Part shown: positions 54,179 through 63,862 of the stretch, piece after piece
How positions within the stretch are numbered: the stretch's first letter is position 1
Layout: each line of letters opens with the position of its first letter
Source: Chromatiaceae bacterium
GTDB lineage: Bacteria; Pseudomonadota; Gammaproteobacteria; Chromatiales; Chromatiaceae
Assembly (NCBI GenBank): GCA_024235215.1
Contig: JACKMU010000002.1
Location: 372,001-436,000, forward strand
Reading direction: 5' to 3'
DNA: 64,000 nucleotides
Notes under the pieces: generated by a model
What the model was told of the DNA's origin: nothing
Database searches by the model: none
Seen by the model: the letters and a program-made list of their open reading frames with translations, nothing else
Made by a program: the position numbers and the translations under genes

Positions 54179-55240
54179 TCAAGAAACCCGTAACAGGGAC
54201 GGTGCGATCTGATCCAACGGCAACTGACGGGTGGTGCCACCGCGCCGTACCGCTTCCTTGGGCATGCCGTAGACGACACTGCTCGATTCGTCCTGCGCAC
54301 AGGTCCAGGCACCTGCTTGGAACAGCTCCTTCATCCCTTCGGCGCCGTCGTCACCCATTCCGGTCAGTATGGCGGCCACGGCGTTCCTGCCGGCGTAGCG
54401 GGCACTGGAGCGGAACAGCACGTCCACGGAAGGGCGGTGACGTGATACCAGCGGCCCGTCCTTGATCTCGACGTAATAGCGGGCACCGCTGCGCTTGAGC
54501 AAGGTGTGCTTATTGCCTGGCGCTATCAGCGCCTGACCACGCAGCACATTGTCGCCGTCCTTCGCCTCGCGCACGGTGATCTGGCACAGACTGTCGAGAC
54601 GCTGCGCGAAGGAACGGGTAAAACCCTCCGGCATGTGTTGCACAATGACGATGCCCGGGCACCCCAGCGGCATCTGCATCAGCACTTCGCGGATCGCTTC
54701 GGTACCACCGGTGGAAGCGCCGATCACGATCACCTTCTCGGTGGTTTCGGCCATGGCACGCGTGCCGGGCTTTTCCAGCATCGCATCGGCGCTGAGCTTT
54801 TTTGCCGGTGCATTGAGCATGGCCGGTTTGCGACGTGGGCGCGACTCCGCAGCGGCCTTCACCGCATCGGTGATCAGAATGCGAGACTCCTCAAGAAAGC
54901 GGCGGGTGCCAATCGCCGGCTTCTGGATGATGTCGACCGCACCCGCCTCCAGCGCACGCAGCAATGTCGCGGTGCCCTCGCCCACCAGTGACGAGCAGAT
55001 CACCACCGGAATCGGATGCTGACTCATCAGCTTCTTGAGAAAGGTCACCCCATCCATGCGCGGCATCTCCACATCCAGCGTGATGACATCAGGCACCACG
55101 CGTTTGAGCTTGTCGACCGCTATGTACGGATCCTGCGCGGTGGCGACCACCTCGATCATCGGATCGGCCTCTAATATCTCCTGCAGCGTCTGGCGAACGA
55201 CAGCGGAATCATCCACGATCATGACCTTTTTCCGCACCAT
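54179..55240 (-). CDS. cheB: Protein-glutamate methylesterase CheB
   Basis: 353 residues: an N-terminal receiver domain ([11 protein letters not shown], phospho-acceptor in [12 protein letters not shown]) and a C-terminal methylesterase with the Ser-His-Asp triad in [27 protein letters not shown] and [10 protein letters not shown]. It removes methyl groups added by CheR to reset receptor sensitivity. ATG 55240 has AGGAGG about five bases upstream; a GTG two codons earlier overlaps the cheR stop. The linker carries a basic-rich RRRKPAM region. Confidence 0.95.
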   Translation of the reverse strand: MVRKKVMIVDDSAVVRQTLQEILEADPMIEVVATAQDPYIAVDKLKRVVPDVITLDVEMPRMDGVTFLKKLMSQHPIPVVICSSLVGEGTATLLRALEAGAVDIIQKPAIGTRRFLEESRILITDAVKAAAESRPRRKPAMLNAPAKKLSADAMLEKPGTRAMAETTEKVIVIGASTGGTEAIREVLMQMPLGCPGIVIVQHMPEGFTRSFAQRLDSLCQITVREAKDGDNVLRGQALIAPGNKHTLLKRSGARYYVEIKDGPLVSRHRPSVDVLFRSSARYAGRNAVAAILTGMGDDGAEGMKELFQAGAWTCAQDESSSVVYGMPKEAVRRGGTTRQLPLDQIAPSLLRVS

Positions 55241-55242
55241 GC

Positions 55243-56130
55243 TCACCTCCTGTCACTGATCTTCTGATAGACGGCCGGTATCAACTGTTGGAAAAACGTC
55301 GTTTGCCCCGTCAGTGTTTCCGAGTGACCGATAAACAGCACCCCGCCTGGCTGCAGGGAGTGGGCGAAACGCTGCGCGATCTGCGCGCGATCGCTGTGGT
55401 TGAAATAGATCATCACGTTGCGGCAGAAGATCATGTCGAAGCGCGGTTCGAAGTCATAGCTATCGGTCAGCAGATTGAAGGTGGCGAAGCGCACTTTCTC
55501 GCACACCTCTGGCGCCATGCGTACCAGATCGCGCGTCTTGTCCCGGCTGCGCAGCAGATAACGCCTGCGTACTGCCAGGGGTACCGGCTCGACTCTCGCG
55601 TGTGGATAGATCGCCCTGCGGGCCGTATCCAGGCAGCTCACCGAGATATCGGTGGCATGGACCTGGAAGTGGAAGCCCGGGTTGTCCTGGCGGATCTCCA
55701 GCATCTCCATCGCTATGGTGTAGGGTTCCTCACCGGAAGAACACCCGGCACTCCAGATGCGCAACGGACGTTCCCAGCCGGCAGCGCGCAGTGGCGCCAA
55801 CTCGCCAAGAATGTACTCGCGCAGGAAGCGGAAGTGATCCGGCTCGCGATAGAAATCGGTCTTGTTGGTGGTGATGGCATCAAGCAGATGAAGGCGCTCA
55901 GCCGCACCTGCCCCGGAATCCAGCACCATCTCGATATACTCATGCAGCGAGGCGTAGCCCAATTTGCGCTGACGCTTGCGCAGCCGTCCTTCGATCAGAG
56001 AGCGTTTCGATGCGGGCAGTTGGATCCCGGCCGTCTGCTGGATGTAACGGGCGACCCGTTTGTGGTCCTTTGCACTGAGCGGATCAGCCCATGGCGTGTG
56101 AGCATCAACCTGGGTGCTCGCCTGGCTCAT
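55243..56130 (-). CDS. cheR: Chemotaxis methyltransferase CheR
   Basis: 295-residue SAM-dependent methyltransferase. The N-terminal helical domain ([35 protein letters not shown]) binds receptors and the C-terminal Rossmann domain carries the SAM site [17 protein letters not shown], with [10 protein letters not shown] further on. No TPR extension is present. The ATG at 56130 has AGGTGATC close by and overlaps the cheW 3' end by 26 bases. Upstream codons to 56166 lie inside cheW. Confidence 0.95.
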   Translation of the reverse strand: MSQASTQVDAHTPWADPLSAKDHKRVARYIQQTAGIQLPASKRSLIEGRLRKRQRKLGYASLHEYIEMVLDSGAGAAERLHLLDAITTNKTDFYREPDHFRFLREYILGELAPLRAAGWERPLRIWSAGCSSGEEPYTIAMEMLEIRQDNPGFHFQVHATDISVSCLDTARRAIYPHARVEPVPLAVRRRYLLRSRDKTRDLVRMAPEVCEKVRFATFNLLTDSYDFEPRFDMIFCRNVMIYFNHSDRAQIAQRFAHSLQPGGVLFIGHSETLTGQTTFFQQLIPAVYQKISDRR

Positions 56131-56680
56131 GATCACCTTCTGTTGCCTCCTCCAGGCTCGCTGCACCGGCGAATTGCGCCGTATCGATCAACTCTTCCAT
56201 CTCCTCCTGAGAAAACACCCGCGGCAGATCGAGTATTACAATAAACTCCTCGTTCTGCTTGCCCATACCGCTGATGAAGCGGTTATCGATACGGCTGCCG
56301 AAACGCGGTGGTGGGCTGATCTGTCCACCACTCAGGGTGATCACCTGCTTGACCGCATCGACCAGGATGCCCATCGGCGTCTTCTCGCCATCGACCTCGA
56401 CATCCACGATCACGATGCAGGTATCCACGCTGATGTGACCGACATGCATGTCAAACAGGCGGCGCAGGTCGACCACTGACACCACGTTGCCACGCAGGTT
56501 GATTACACCCAGCATGTAATCCGGCGTGCGCGGCACGGGCGTGACCTTGCGGTACTCCAGCACTTCCTGGATCTGGCTGATATCGATGCCGTAGACCTCC
56601 TTGTCGAGAAGGAAGGTCAGCAGCTGCAACGGTTCATGAATGAGCGCAGCCTCAACCGCCTGCTGTTTCTCGTTTGCCAT
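56105..56680 (-). CDS. cheW: CheW-like adaptor protein
   Basis: 191-residue CheW, which couples receptors to CheA. LLTFLLDKEVYGIDISQIQEVLEYRKVTPVPRTPDYMLGVINLRGNVVSVVDLRRLF is the diagnostic beta-barrel segment; ILVDAVKQVITL and LDLPRVFSQEEM continue it. An acidic C-terminal tail (about 20 residues) is longer than in short CheW proteins. GAGGGAATGG precedes the ATG. It lies 11 bases after the receptor gene. Confidence 0.95.
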   Translation of the reverse strand: MANEKQQAVEAALIHEPLQLLTFLLDKEVYGIDISQIQEVLEYRKVTPVPRTPDYMLGVINLRGNVVSVVDLRRLFDMHVGHISVDTCIVIVDVEVDGEKTPMGILVDAVKQVITLSGGQISPPPRFGSRIDNRFISGMGKQNEEFIVILDLPRVFSQEEMEELIDTAQFAGAASLEEATEGDHEPGEHPG

Positions 56681-56691
56681 GGCCCATTCCC

Positions 56692-58746
56692 TCAGTAGCG
56701 GACGAATTCACTGGTCACATCGTCATCCATATCGATGTCGATGCCGCCACCCACCGCACTTTTCTTCGCCTCTGACCTGGAATGGGCCGCAGCACGCACT
56801 GGTGCGGCGGACGCCCTGGCTGGCTTGCCGCCCGTTTTGCCGGAGGGCTTGCGCCGGCTGCCAACGGTGTGGTGGGAAGCGCTGTTGTCCACTTTGAAGT
56901 AGGCAATGGTCTGCTGCAACTGCTCAGCCTGAGCGGAGAGCTCCTCGGAGGTGGAGGCCATCTCCTCGGCCGCCGCTGCGGACTGCTGCACGACTTGATC
57001 GAGTTGCTGCAGCGCTTTGTTGATCTCGGCCGCGCCGGAGTCCTGTTCCCGTGCCGAGGCGCTGATCTCCTGCACCAGGTCGGAAGTCTTCTGGATATCG
57101 GGCACCAGCTGGGCCAACATCTCTCCAGCCTTCTCGGAGATCGACAGGCTGCTGTTGGAGCGCTCGACGATCTCGCCGGCGGCCTTCTGACTGCGCTCGG
57201 CCAACTTGCGCACCTCATCGGCCACCACGGCAAAACCCTTGCCATGCTCACCGGCACGCGCGGCCTCGATCGCGGCATTCAGTGCCAACAGGTTGGTCTG
57301 GCGCGAGATCTCCTCGATGATGCCGATCTTCTCGGTGATATCCTTCATCGCTGCAACCGTCTCGGCAACCGCCTTGCCGCTGGTTTCAGCGTCGGTAGCC
57401 GCCTTGCGCGCGATCTGTTCGGTCTGCTGGGCATTGTCGGCGGCATGTGCGATGTTGGAGGTCATCTCCTCCATGGATGCGGAGACCTCTTCCAGCGAGG
57501 CCGCCTGCTCGGTGGCACCCTGGGCGATCTGTTGCCCCGCCGCACTGCTCTGTTCACCACCGGCCGCGACATTGGCTGCCGCCTCCTGGATCTCGCTCAC
57601 GATATCGCGCAGGCTGCCGTTCATGGTACGCAACACACCATAGATGTCGTTCTCGTTGGCATTAGGGTTAAAGCTGGCGGTCAAGTCGCCGCGGCCGATC
57701 TGCGCGGTGATACGGCTGACCAGATTGACCCGCGCAACGACCAGCCAGGCAACCAGCACGCCGATAATCAAACCCGCGCCAAACACCGAGAACAACAGCA
57801 TCTTTGCCTGCACATAGTTCTCATCACTGGCGGCAACATCCATATCCATGCCGTCATCATTCTTCTTCACGATGGCCGCCAGGTAGCCCTCGGCTTCATC
57901 GAGCAGTTCACGACCTTTGCTGGAGGAGAGCGCAAATGCACGGGTATTGCCGTTTTCGCGGCTGGTCTGCCTGACCTCGGAGTGCACCTCGAAATAGCTA
58001 TCCGCAGCCTGCTGGAGCTGGTTGATCTTGCGCTTGCCTTCCTCCCCGACCAGGCTGCTCAATTCATTGAGGTTCTCTTTCAGATTGGCGATCACCTTAT
58101 CGATCGCCGCAGCGTATTCATCCATCTTCTCCTGTGAGGTCGCAAGAATCACATTCTTCTCGCCCCGCTGAATCTCGACCAGGTAGCGGTTGATGTTTCC
58201 CGCGAGCTTGACCTTGGCCGCATTAGCCGCGTCCAGATTGCCCTCCACAATGCCGCTCAGTTCGATCGCTCTCTCCTGTGCTTTATCGAACGCTGCACGG
58301 CCCTGGTTCTGGCTCAACTGCCGGGCACGAACGTTGGAGTTCAGCAGGGCGAGCCGCTGAACCTCCTCGTTGACTTTGAGGTATTCATCCCAGGTGCGGG
58401 CAAACTGATCGAGCTGTACCTTTCCCGATTCATCGACCAGATTACGCAGCTTTTCGCGCTTGGCCTGCATGTCGCTCCGGAACTCATCAATGGTCGAGGC
58501 AAAGACATCCATCGCTTGCTGCGTATCGGCCAGAATGATGTTTTTCTCAGCCCGGCTGATGCTGAGCAGATCCTGCCGTATTCTTCCGGCAAGCTTGACT
58601 TTTTCCGCCGAACCATCGACCAGTCCGTTCAAACGGTCATTCATTCCGCTCAGGGAGTCGATACCCAGATAATTGGTTAACCCAAGCAGCACCAACAGCG
58701 TCCCAAAGGCGCCGTAAAGCAAGGTCTTGAGGGTGATTTTACTCAT
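56692..58746 (-). CDS. Methyl-accepting chemotaxis protein with duplicated helical sensor
   Basis: 684-residue receptor. Two transmembrane helices (about 9-27 and 316-340) bracket a periplasmic four-helix sensor that occurs twice: [20 protein letters not shown] near residues 56-75 and [20 protein letters not shown] near 185-204. A HAMP domain and the signalling hairpin ([39 protein letters not shown], about 478-516) follow. The last ~60 residues are basic then acidic ([11 protein letters not shown]), without the NWETF pentapeptide that recruits CheR in enteric receptors. The ligand is unknown; the repeated RxEKNxIL motif marks HBM/TarH-like sensors. Confidence 0.93.
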   Translation of the reverse strand: MSKITLKTLLYGAFGTLLVLLGLTNYLGIDSLSGMNDRLNGLVDGSAEKVKLAGRIRQDLLSISRAEKNIILADTQQAMDVFASTIDEFRSDMQAKREKLRNLVDESGKVQLDQFARTWDEYLKVNEEVQRLALLNSNVRARQLSQNQGRAAFDKAQERAIELSGIVEGNLDAANAAKVKLAGNINRYLVEIQRGEKNVILATSQEKMDEYAAAIDKVIANLKENLNELSSLVGEEGKRKINQLQQAADSYFEVHSEVRQTSRENGNTRAFALSSSKGRELLDEAEGYLAAIVKKNDDGMDMDVAASDENYVQAKMLLFSVFGAGLIIGVLVAWLVVARVNLVSRITAQIGRGDLTASFNPNANENDIYGVLRTMNGSLRDIVSEIQEAAANVAAGGEQSSAAGQQIAQGATEQAASLEEVSASMEEMTSNIAHAADNAQQTEQIARKAATDAETSGKAVAETVAAMKDITEKIGIIEEISRQTNLLALNAAIEAARAGEHGKGFAVVADEVRKLAERSQKAAGEIVERSNSSLSISEKAGEMLAQLVPDIQKTSDLVQEISASAREQDSGAAEINKALQQLDQVVQQSAAAAEEMASTSEELSAQAEQLQQTIAYFKVDNSASHHTVGSRRKPSGKTGGKPARASAAPVRAAAHSRSEAKKSAVGGGIDIDMDDDVTSEFVRY

Positions 58747-58795
58747 TTGTTACTCTCCATAAGGGATATCGGGATCCAGAATGTCAGATCCGCTG

Positions 58796-60874
58796 TTAAG
58801 CTGCTTCGGTTTCCACGGCTCGGATCAGTCCCGTGGTATCCAGAATCATCGCGACATTGCCATCCCCGAGGATGGTGGCTCCCGCGAAACCCACTGTTCC
58901 TTCGTAGAACTTGCCCAGACGCTTGATCACCGTCTGGTATTGACCGATCACTTCATCCACGCTGAAGCCAAACCGGTCCGTCCCCACGCGGGTGACCACG
59001 ACCTGTTCGATCTGCGGTACCTCGCCTTCCACCCCAAACCACTCGCGCAGACGCATGTACGGAACCAGCTCGCCCCGGATCTCAACCAGACGCTTGCTGC
59101 TGGTTTGGCCGCCCCTTTCCCCCTGCTGCATTTCGACACACTCTTCCACCGCCCTGAGCGGGAGTACGTAGCGTTCGTCTGCCACCGCGACCATCAATCC
59201 CTCCATGATCGCGAGTGTCATGGGTAATGTGATCTTGATTTCCGAGCCCCTGCCCGGCGCGCTGTACAGCGTCACCTGGCCACCCAGATCCTGGATCGAG
59301 CGCCGAACCACATCCATGCCGACGCCTCGCCCGGAGATGTCCGTGACCTCCTGCGCAGTGGAAAAACCAGGCTCGAAGATCAGGTTGTTGATCTCCTCGT
59401 CACTGAGTTTTTGCTCACTGCCGATCAGGCCGCGCTCAATCGCCATGGTGCGGATGCGCGTGGTGTCCAGGCCGGCACCATCGTCGCGGATATGGATCAC
59501 CACGTGCGATTCAGCATGTTCCGCGGACAGATGAATGGTACCGGTACGATCCTTGCCGGCGGCTGCGCGAATGTCGGGTAGCTCGATACCGTGGTCAATG
59601 CTGTTGCGTATCAGGTGCACCATCGGATTGCCGAGACGGTCGATGACCATTTTGTCCAGTTCGGTTTCGGCACCTTCGGTCTCCAGGCGGATCTTCTTGC
59701 CCAGCTCGCGTGACAGATCGCGTACCAAGCGGCGGAAACGTCCGAAAGTGGTGCCGATCGGCAGCATGCGAATGGAAAAGGTATTGTCGCGGAGCTCTAC
59801 CGTCAGGCGGTCCAGGTCCTCGGTCACGGACATCATCTCCTCGTCTTCGCGTGAATTTGCCAACTGGTTCATCCGTGCCTGCACAATGACCAACTCACCG
59901 ACGAGGTTCATCAGCTTGTCCAAGCGGGAAGCAGGCACACGCACGGTCGTGTCCTGGGCCTCACTCTTGCGTTCCTTGGCATCGCGCAGCGCCTTCTGCT
60001 CGCTCAACGCCGCCACGATGTCGGATTCCGAGACCAATCCGGAGTCGCGCAACAGTTCACCGGTCTTCGGCTTGGTCTCGAGAATGTTGTTGACCTGGTC
60101 CACGGTGATCAGGCCGCGCTCAACCAGAATCTCGCCTATATAGTCAAAGTGCTCAACATCACTCAGGTCCGAGTCGACTTTCTCGATGTTGACCTGCCAG
60201 TCATCGGCCACGAAGATGAAAGTATCCTTGAGCGTATCCAACGATTGCTCAGTGATCAGGATGATGTCCCAGGAGAGCCGGCAGGATTCCGGATCCAGCT
60301 CCCTCAACTCGGGCAGTTCGGCAGCCAGGGTGGTGACATAGCAGCTGCCCAGCGATCGCAGTTCCCGCAGAATCGGCACAACATCGAAGCCGTCGGTCAA
60401 TGCACTGGAGCAGGGGGTAAAGCGAATCCGGAACGCGGTCTCGATATTGTGTTTTCGTTCCACTTTCTGCGACGCAGCGGCCTTCTCCAAAGCGATAGCG
60501 TCCACCGGAATGATCTTGTTCAGGCGTGTCAATAACGACTGGCCGACCAGCGCCTGCACCGGACTCTGCTGTGGGTGCCTCAGCATGCCCGCGATATGAT
60601 CCTTGGCGTCCAGCATGACACTGACCAACTCCGGTGTCACCGGATACTGGCCATTGCGCACCTTGTCGAATGCAGTTTCCAGGTGATGGGTGAAGGCCGA
60701 CAGATCATCGAATCCGAACATACCACCCGCCCCTTTGATGGTATGCATGGCGCGGAAGCATGCCGCCACCAGATCTGCGTCGTTGGGTTTCTCTTCCATC
60801 TCCAACAGGGAACTTTCCAATGTGCAGAGGTGCTCCTCTGCTTCGGTACGGAAGGTATTGAGTGGGTCGGACAT
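58796..60874 (-). CDS. cheA: Chemotaxis histidine kinase CheA
   Basis: 692-residue kinase. The phospho-accepting His44 is in AMHTIKGAGGMFGFDD (P1). A long central region (IRFTPCSSALTDGFDVVPILREL) and the segment ILVERGLITVDQVNNILETK replace the usual short P2. Then follow P3 dimerisation (RLDKLMNLVGELVIVQARMNQL), P4 ATPase (NSIDHGIEL, IRDDGAGLD, GRGVGMDVVRRSIQDLGG) and the P5 CheW-like domain (YVLPLRAVEECVEM). The long central part resembles CheA of gammaproteobacterial accessory (F7-type) clusters; that class call is tentative. It begins three bases after the STAS gene stop. Confidence 0.95.
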   Translation of the reverse strand: MSDPLNTFRTEAEEHLCTLESSLLEMEEKPNDADLVAACFRAMHTIKGAGGMFGFDDLSAFTHHLETAFDKVRNGQYPVTPELVSVMLDAKDHIAGMLRHPQQSPVQALVGQSLLTRLNKIIPVDAIALEKAAASQKVERKHNIETAFRIRFTPCSSALTDGFDVVPILRELRSLGSCYVTTLAAELPELRELDPESCRLSWDIILITEQSLDTLKDTFIFVADDWQVNIEKVDSDLSDVEHFDYIGEILVERGLITVDQVNNILETKPKTGELLRDSGLVSESDIVAALSEQKALRDAKERKSEAQDTTVRVPASRLDKLMNLVGELVIVQARMNQLANSREDEEMMSVTEDLDRLTVELRDNTFSIRMLPIGTTFGRFRRLVRDLSRELGKKIRLETEGAETELDKMVIDRLGNPMVHLIRNSIDHGIELPDIRAAAGKDRTGTIHLSAEHAESHVVIHIRDDGAGLDTTRIRTMAIERGLIGSEQKLSDEEINNLIFEPGFSTAQEVTDISGRGVGMDVVRRSIQDLGGQVTLYSAPGRGSEIKITLPMTLAIMEGLMVAVADERYVLPLRAVEECVEMQQGERGGQTSSKRLVEIRGELVPYMRLREWFGVEGEVPQIEQVVVTRVGTDRFGFSVDEVIGQYQTVIKRLGKFYEGTVGFAGATILGDGNVAMILDTTGLIRAVETEAA

Positions 60875-60876
60875 GA

Positions 60877-61188
60877 TCAGTTACCCTCCGGTTTGACCTT
60901 GAAATTGTCTCCCAGGTTGAACACATCCAACACCTGTGCGGCCGGTTCGGCGACTGCGGCGACCGACAGTTCGCCACCGGCTGAACACAGCTGCTTTTGC
61001 CATGCCAGCAGGAACTGCACACCGGAGGTGTCCAGCTCTTCCACCCGGCTCAAATCCAGCACTAACTGGCTGGCCCACTCGCATTCGCTCAGCAGCTGTT
61101 GCTTGTAGTCGGCCACCTGGTATAAGGTCAGCCCGCCCACAATGGCAACCTGACACCGCCCCTCGTCATTGGTTATATGCAGTGACAT
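60877..61188 (-). CDS. STAS domain protein of the chemotaxis cluster
   Basis: 103-residue STAS (anti-sigma-factor antagonist) domain: CQVAIVGGLTLYQVADYKQQLL, then LVLDLSRVEELDTSGVQFLLAWQKQL, where the DTSG motif holds the serine usually phosphorylated in SpoIIAA-like proteins, here within the STAS fold. No kinase of the RsbW type is adjacent. Its place between cheY and cheA, with tight spacing, suggests a scaffolding or regulatory role in the array, as reported for other accessory clusters; the function is not established. Confidence 0.9.
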   Translation of the reverse strand: MSLHITNDEGRCQVAIVGGLTLYQVADYKQQLLSECEWASQLVLDLSRVEELDTSGVQFLLAWQKQLCSAGGELSVAAVAEPAAQVLDVFNLGDNFKVKPEGN

Positions 61189-61193
61189 AGCGA

Positions 61194-61556
61194 TCAGGCG
61201 AGCTTGGATACTGCCGACAGCAGCACGGCAGGCTGGAAGGGTTTCACGAGCCAGGCTTTGGCTCCGGCAGCCTTGCCCTCCGCCTTCTTCGCCTCCTCGG
61301 ACTCGGTGGTCAGCATCAGGATGGGGGTGAACTTGGTGTTCGGGTTGGCCTTGATCTGTTTCACCAGACTGATGCCATCCATCCTGGGCATATTCACATC
61401 GCTGATGATCAGGTTGGCTTTCTGCGCCTTGAGCTTATCCAGTGCCTCCAGGCCATCACAGGCTTCGACCACCTGATAACCGGCGCCCCTGAGTGCAATA
61501 CCCACTACCTGTCGGATAGAGGGTGAGTCATCCACGACCAGAATAGTTTTCGACAT
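61194..61556 (-). CDS. cheY: CheY-type response regulator
   Basis: 120-residue single receiver domain. The acidic pocket (VVDDSPSIRQ), the phospho-acceptor aspartate in LIISDVNMPRMDG, the threonine in MLTTESEEAKK and the lysine in WLVKPFQPAVL are all present. ATG 61556, with GGGGTT upstream, begins the conserved MSKTILVVDDSPS; the frame to 61568 is not needed. It lies in the same direct cluster as cheA and probably targets the flagellar switch or acts as phosphate sink. Confidence 0.95.
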   Translation of the reverse strand: MSKTILVVDDSPSIRQVVGIALRGAGYQVVEACDGLEALDKLKAQKANLIISDVNMPRMDGISLVKQIKANPNTKFTPILMLTTESEEAKKAEGKAAGAKAWLVKPFQPAVLLSAVSKLA

Positions 61557-61574
61557 CGTTAACCCCAAATGTAG

Positions 61575-62768
61575 CTAGAAAAAGGTCAGTTCGCTGCCAC
61601 TCTCGGAGGCGGAAACCTGAGCATCGAGGGAGCCATGATTGCGGCGCTCTTCTGTCGTCGAGTAACTCGCTTGGATTCGCGCCAGCGTCCTCGACACATC
61701 CAGTGGCTCGACCGGTTTTCCAGCGCCTCTTTCCTGGCGACAAAGATCGACCGCTTCCGCCGCTTCTTGAGCGCTGGACACGACATGCTGCTGAATCTGG
61801 CTGACCCGGTCCTGGAACTGCAGGTAGACCAGGACATCCTCGATCTCGCGGCGTATCTCATCGCCTACGGTACGCATCTGATCGGCTTCCGACCTGGAGC
61901 GTTCGACCAACCCGAAAATGCGATCCAGTGTTGCCGCGATGAGATGCTCATTGCCCCTGGTGAAGGTTTCCGAGGCCAGGCTGGACTGCTCGGCCTGCAG
62001 CAGGGTTTCATTCATTGCACCGGTGACTTCGGCAACGGTCTTCTGAATCTTCTCTCCGGTGGTCGCCGACAGGCCAGCAAGATTCCGTACCTCTGCCGCA
62101 ACCACGGAAAAACCCCGTCCATGCTCACCGGCACGTGCCGCCTCGATCGCCGCGTTGAGCGCAAGCAGGTTGATCTGGTCGGCGATCCTGCCGACATCCT
62201 CGGTCATGGCATTGAGGGCCTTGATGTTTTCCGCCAGCGCCCCGATCCGTTTTGACGTAAGCTTCTCCCTTTCAGTGGACGTGACTTGTGAATCCGCGAC
62301 CATCTGAAGCGCTTTATGGGAATTTTGGAACTGCAACTCCAGATCACAATGAGCGCCGTCGTCACACACTGGGGAAGTGGCCTGAATCACTTCACTCAGC
62401 CGGGTGGAGAGGGAGGCAAATCGTTGGGAGAGGCCAATGACACCTGATTCAGTCTCTTGACGACAGGTTTCAATCTGGCGTGAAACCAGTGGCAACATCT
62501 GGGTGCACAGCTCTTCCAACGATTGCAGGTAGTGGCTGTGCGAATCGCGTTGCACAGATTGATCATCGGCAAGTTTCTGCAACCGTTCCTCCATCTCTCC
62601 GACGACCTTGCTCGCCCAAATACCTGCCGCCACACAGACAGCAGTCAGCCCCAGCGTGGTTCCTACCGCCAGGTACGAAAACTCCCCTACCAGCAATATT
62701 GCGATCGCTGCGACTGCCCCGACTACCCAGGGGATATACCGGAGTCTGACATACCTGCCGTCGTTCAC
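61575..62768 (-). CDS. Short methyl-accepting signalling protein
   Basis: 397 residues. Two N-terminal hydrophobic helices (about 12-28 and 30-51: WVVGAVAAIAILLVGEFSYLAVGTTL) are separated by only a few residues, so it has no periplasmic sensor. The cytoplasmic part has a signalling core ([33 protein letters not shown]), then a CheZ-like or degenerate tail (VLVYLQFQDRVSQIQQHVV), a motif shared with some fused receptor and phosphatase proteins. It probably senses an internal cue or modulates the array. First gene in the leftward cluster; about 500 bases of non-coding DNA lie upstream. Confidence 0.88.
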   Translation of the reverse strand: MNDGRYVRLRYIPWVVGAVAAIAILLVGEFSYLAVGTTLGLTAVCVAAGIWASKVVGEMEERLQKLADDQSVQRDSHSHYLQSLEELCTQMLPLVSRQIETCRQETESGVIGLSQRFASLSTRLSEVIQATSPVCDDGAHCDLELQFQNSHKALQMVADSQVTSTEREKLTSKRIGALAENIKALNAMTEDVGRIADQINLLALNAAIEAARAGEHGRGFSVVAAEVRNLAGLSATTGEKIQKTVAEVTGAMNETLLQAEQSSLASETFTRGNEHLIAATLDRIFGLVERSRSEADQMRTVGDEIRREIEDVLVYLQFQDRVSQIQQHVVSSAQEAAEAVDLCRQERGAGKPVEPLDVSRTLARIQASYSTTEERRNHGSLDAQVSASESGSELTFF

Positions 62769-63285
62769 CTTGTCTCTCTATTCCCTTTACATTGACTCTC
62801 AGAAACCCGACGCAGATTGGAGCACAGAGAAAACAACACCAATCCCGCTGCTTTTGTAACGACAAGCGGCAGCAAACCTGAAGCGGGATTTCCAATCCGG
62901 GCGCTATCCTGGCACGGAGAAACAACGCGGCTTCCAGTAGTGGGGTATATTTGGATTGGTATGGCCCAGTCCCCGGAGGCGGTGAGCACGGGCAAATAAC
63001 AATAAACATTACCGAGCGTTGTTACCGATCCCATTCCTCCCGGGACAGACATAGCGTTCCGGACCCAACGGCACTGGCGGCAAGCCGGCAACTATCAACC
63101 AATCCAACCGATTTCAACTTGCTGCCTGCACTGGATCTTCGCGTACACTATCATTCGGTAGACGGGAGCCTGCCAGGAGAGGTGGGCAGCTCGTGGAGCA
63201 CCGGTCAGCTGCCAAGTGTTGGCGCTTCAGCTGACCCCTCCATCCACGATTTATCAAAGAGACCAACGACCAAGAGGTGAATGAG
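62769..63285. other. Divergent intergenic region
   Basis: About 515 bases between the chemotaxis operon and sixA, which read away from each other. It must hold the chemotaxis-operon promoter. Short frames are not coding. No sigma-54 or sigma-28 promoter was clear to me by eye. Confidence 0.4.
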
Positions 63286-63798
63286 ATGTCAAGAGTTCTG
63301 CTGATACTGCGGCACGCGAAATCCTCCTGGGACAGCGCTGCCGATTCGGACTTCGATCGGCCGTTGGCTGAGCGCGGCGAACAGGACGCACCACGGATGG
63401 GAGCGTGGATGAAAGCACAGGGATGGGTCCCCGACTATGTCATCAGTTCACCAGCGCGGCGGGCAGCACAGACGGTGGAGGCGGTGTGCGCGGCGCTCGA
63501 CCTGGGTGTCGATCAGATCCACTGGGATGAGCGGATCTACGGCGCCTATGACCGCGAGCTGATGCAACTGCTCGCGGAGATTCCAGCCGACGCCAAGTGC
63601 GTGCTGCTGGCGGGACACAACCCCGGACTGGAAGATCTGTTGAGCCATCTCTGGGGGAAGAACTCTCAGGTGCCAGCCAATGGCAAACTGATGCCCACTG
63701 CAGCGCTGGCCCAGGTGGAGCTGCCGGACGACTGGCAGCAGCTGCCGGAGGGCGTGGCACGGAAAGTCACCGTGATTCGTCCCAAAGAGATAGATTGA
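63286..63798 (+). CDS. sixA: Phosphohistidine phosphatase SixA
   Basis: 170-residue histidine-phosphatase-superfamily enzyme. The RHAK nucleophile motif is in LLILRHAKSSWDSAADSDFDRPLAERGEQDA, a DYVISSPARRAAQTVEAV segment and a second catalytic histidine in VLLAGHNPGLEDLLSHLWG follow. It removes phosphate from HPt-type proteins such as ArcB or the PTS protein NPr in E. coli. The frame begins at GTG 63277, but ATG 63286 with AAGAGG upstream is preferred. It ends just before a 57-base palindrome. Confidence 0.93.
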   Translation: MSRVLLILRHAKSSWDSAADSDFDRPLAERGEQDAPRMGAWMKAQGWVPDYVISSPARRAAQTVEAVCAALDLGVDQIHWDERIYGAYDRELMQLLAEIPADAKCVLLAGHNPGLEDLLSHLWGKNSQVPANGKLMPTAALAQVELPDDWQQLPEGVARKVTVIRPKEID

Positions 63799-63805
63799 AC
63801 GTGCG

Positions 63806-63862
63806 CAAGATTGGGGTCAGAGTGAAAACTCAGGTTGAGTTTTCACTCTGACCCCAATCTTG
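63806..63862. repeat. Perfect 27-bp palindrome with GGGGTCAG core
   Basis: Arms 63806-63832 and 63836-63862 are exact inverse complements separated by GGT. Each arm contains GGGGTCAG (CTGACCCC on the right), as does the palindrome at 31600-31665. A further CTGACCCC follows at 63863-63870. As a stem-loop directly after sixA it may act as a terminator; its shared termini suggest a mobile palindromic element. Confidence 0.8.
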
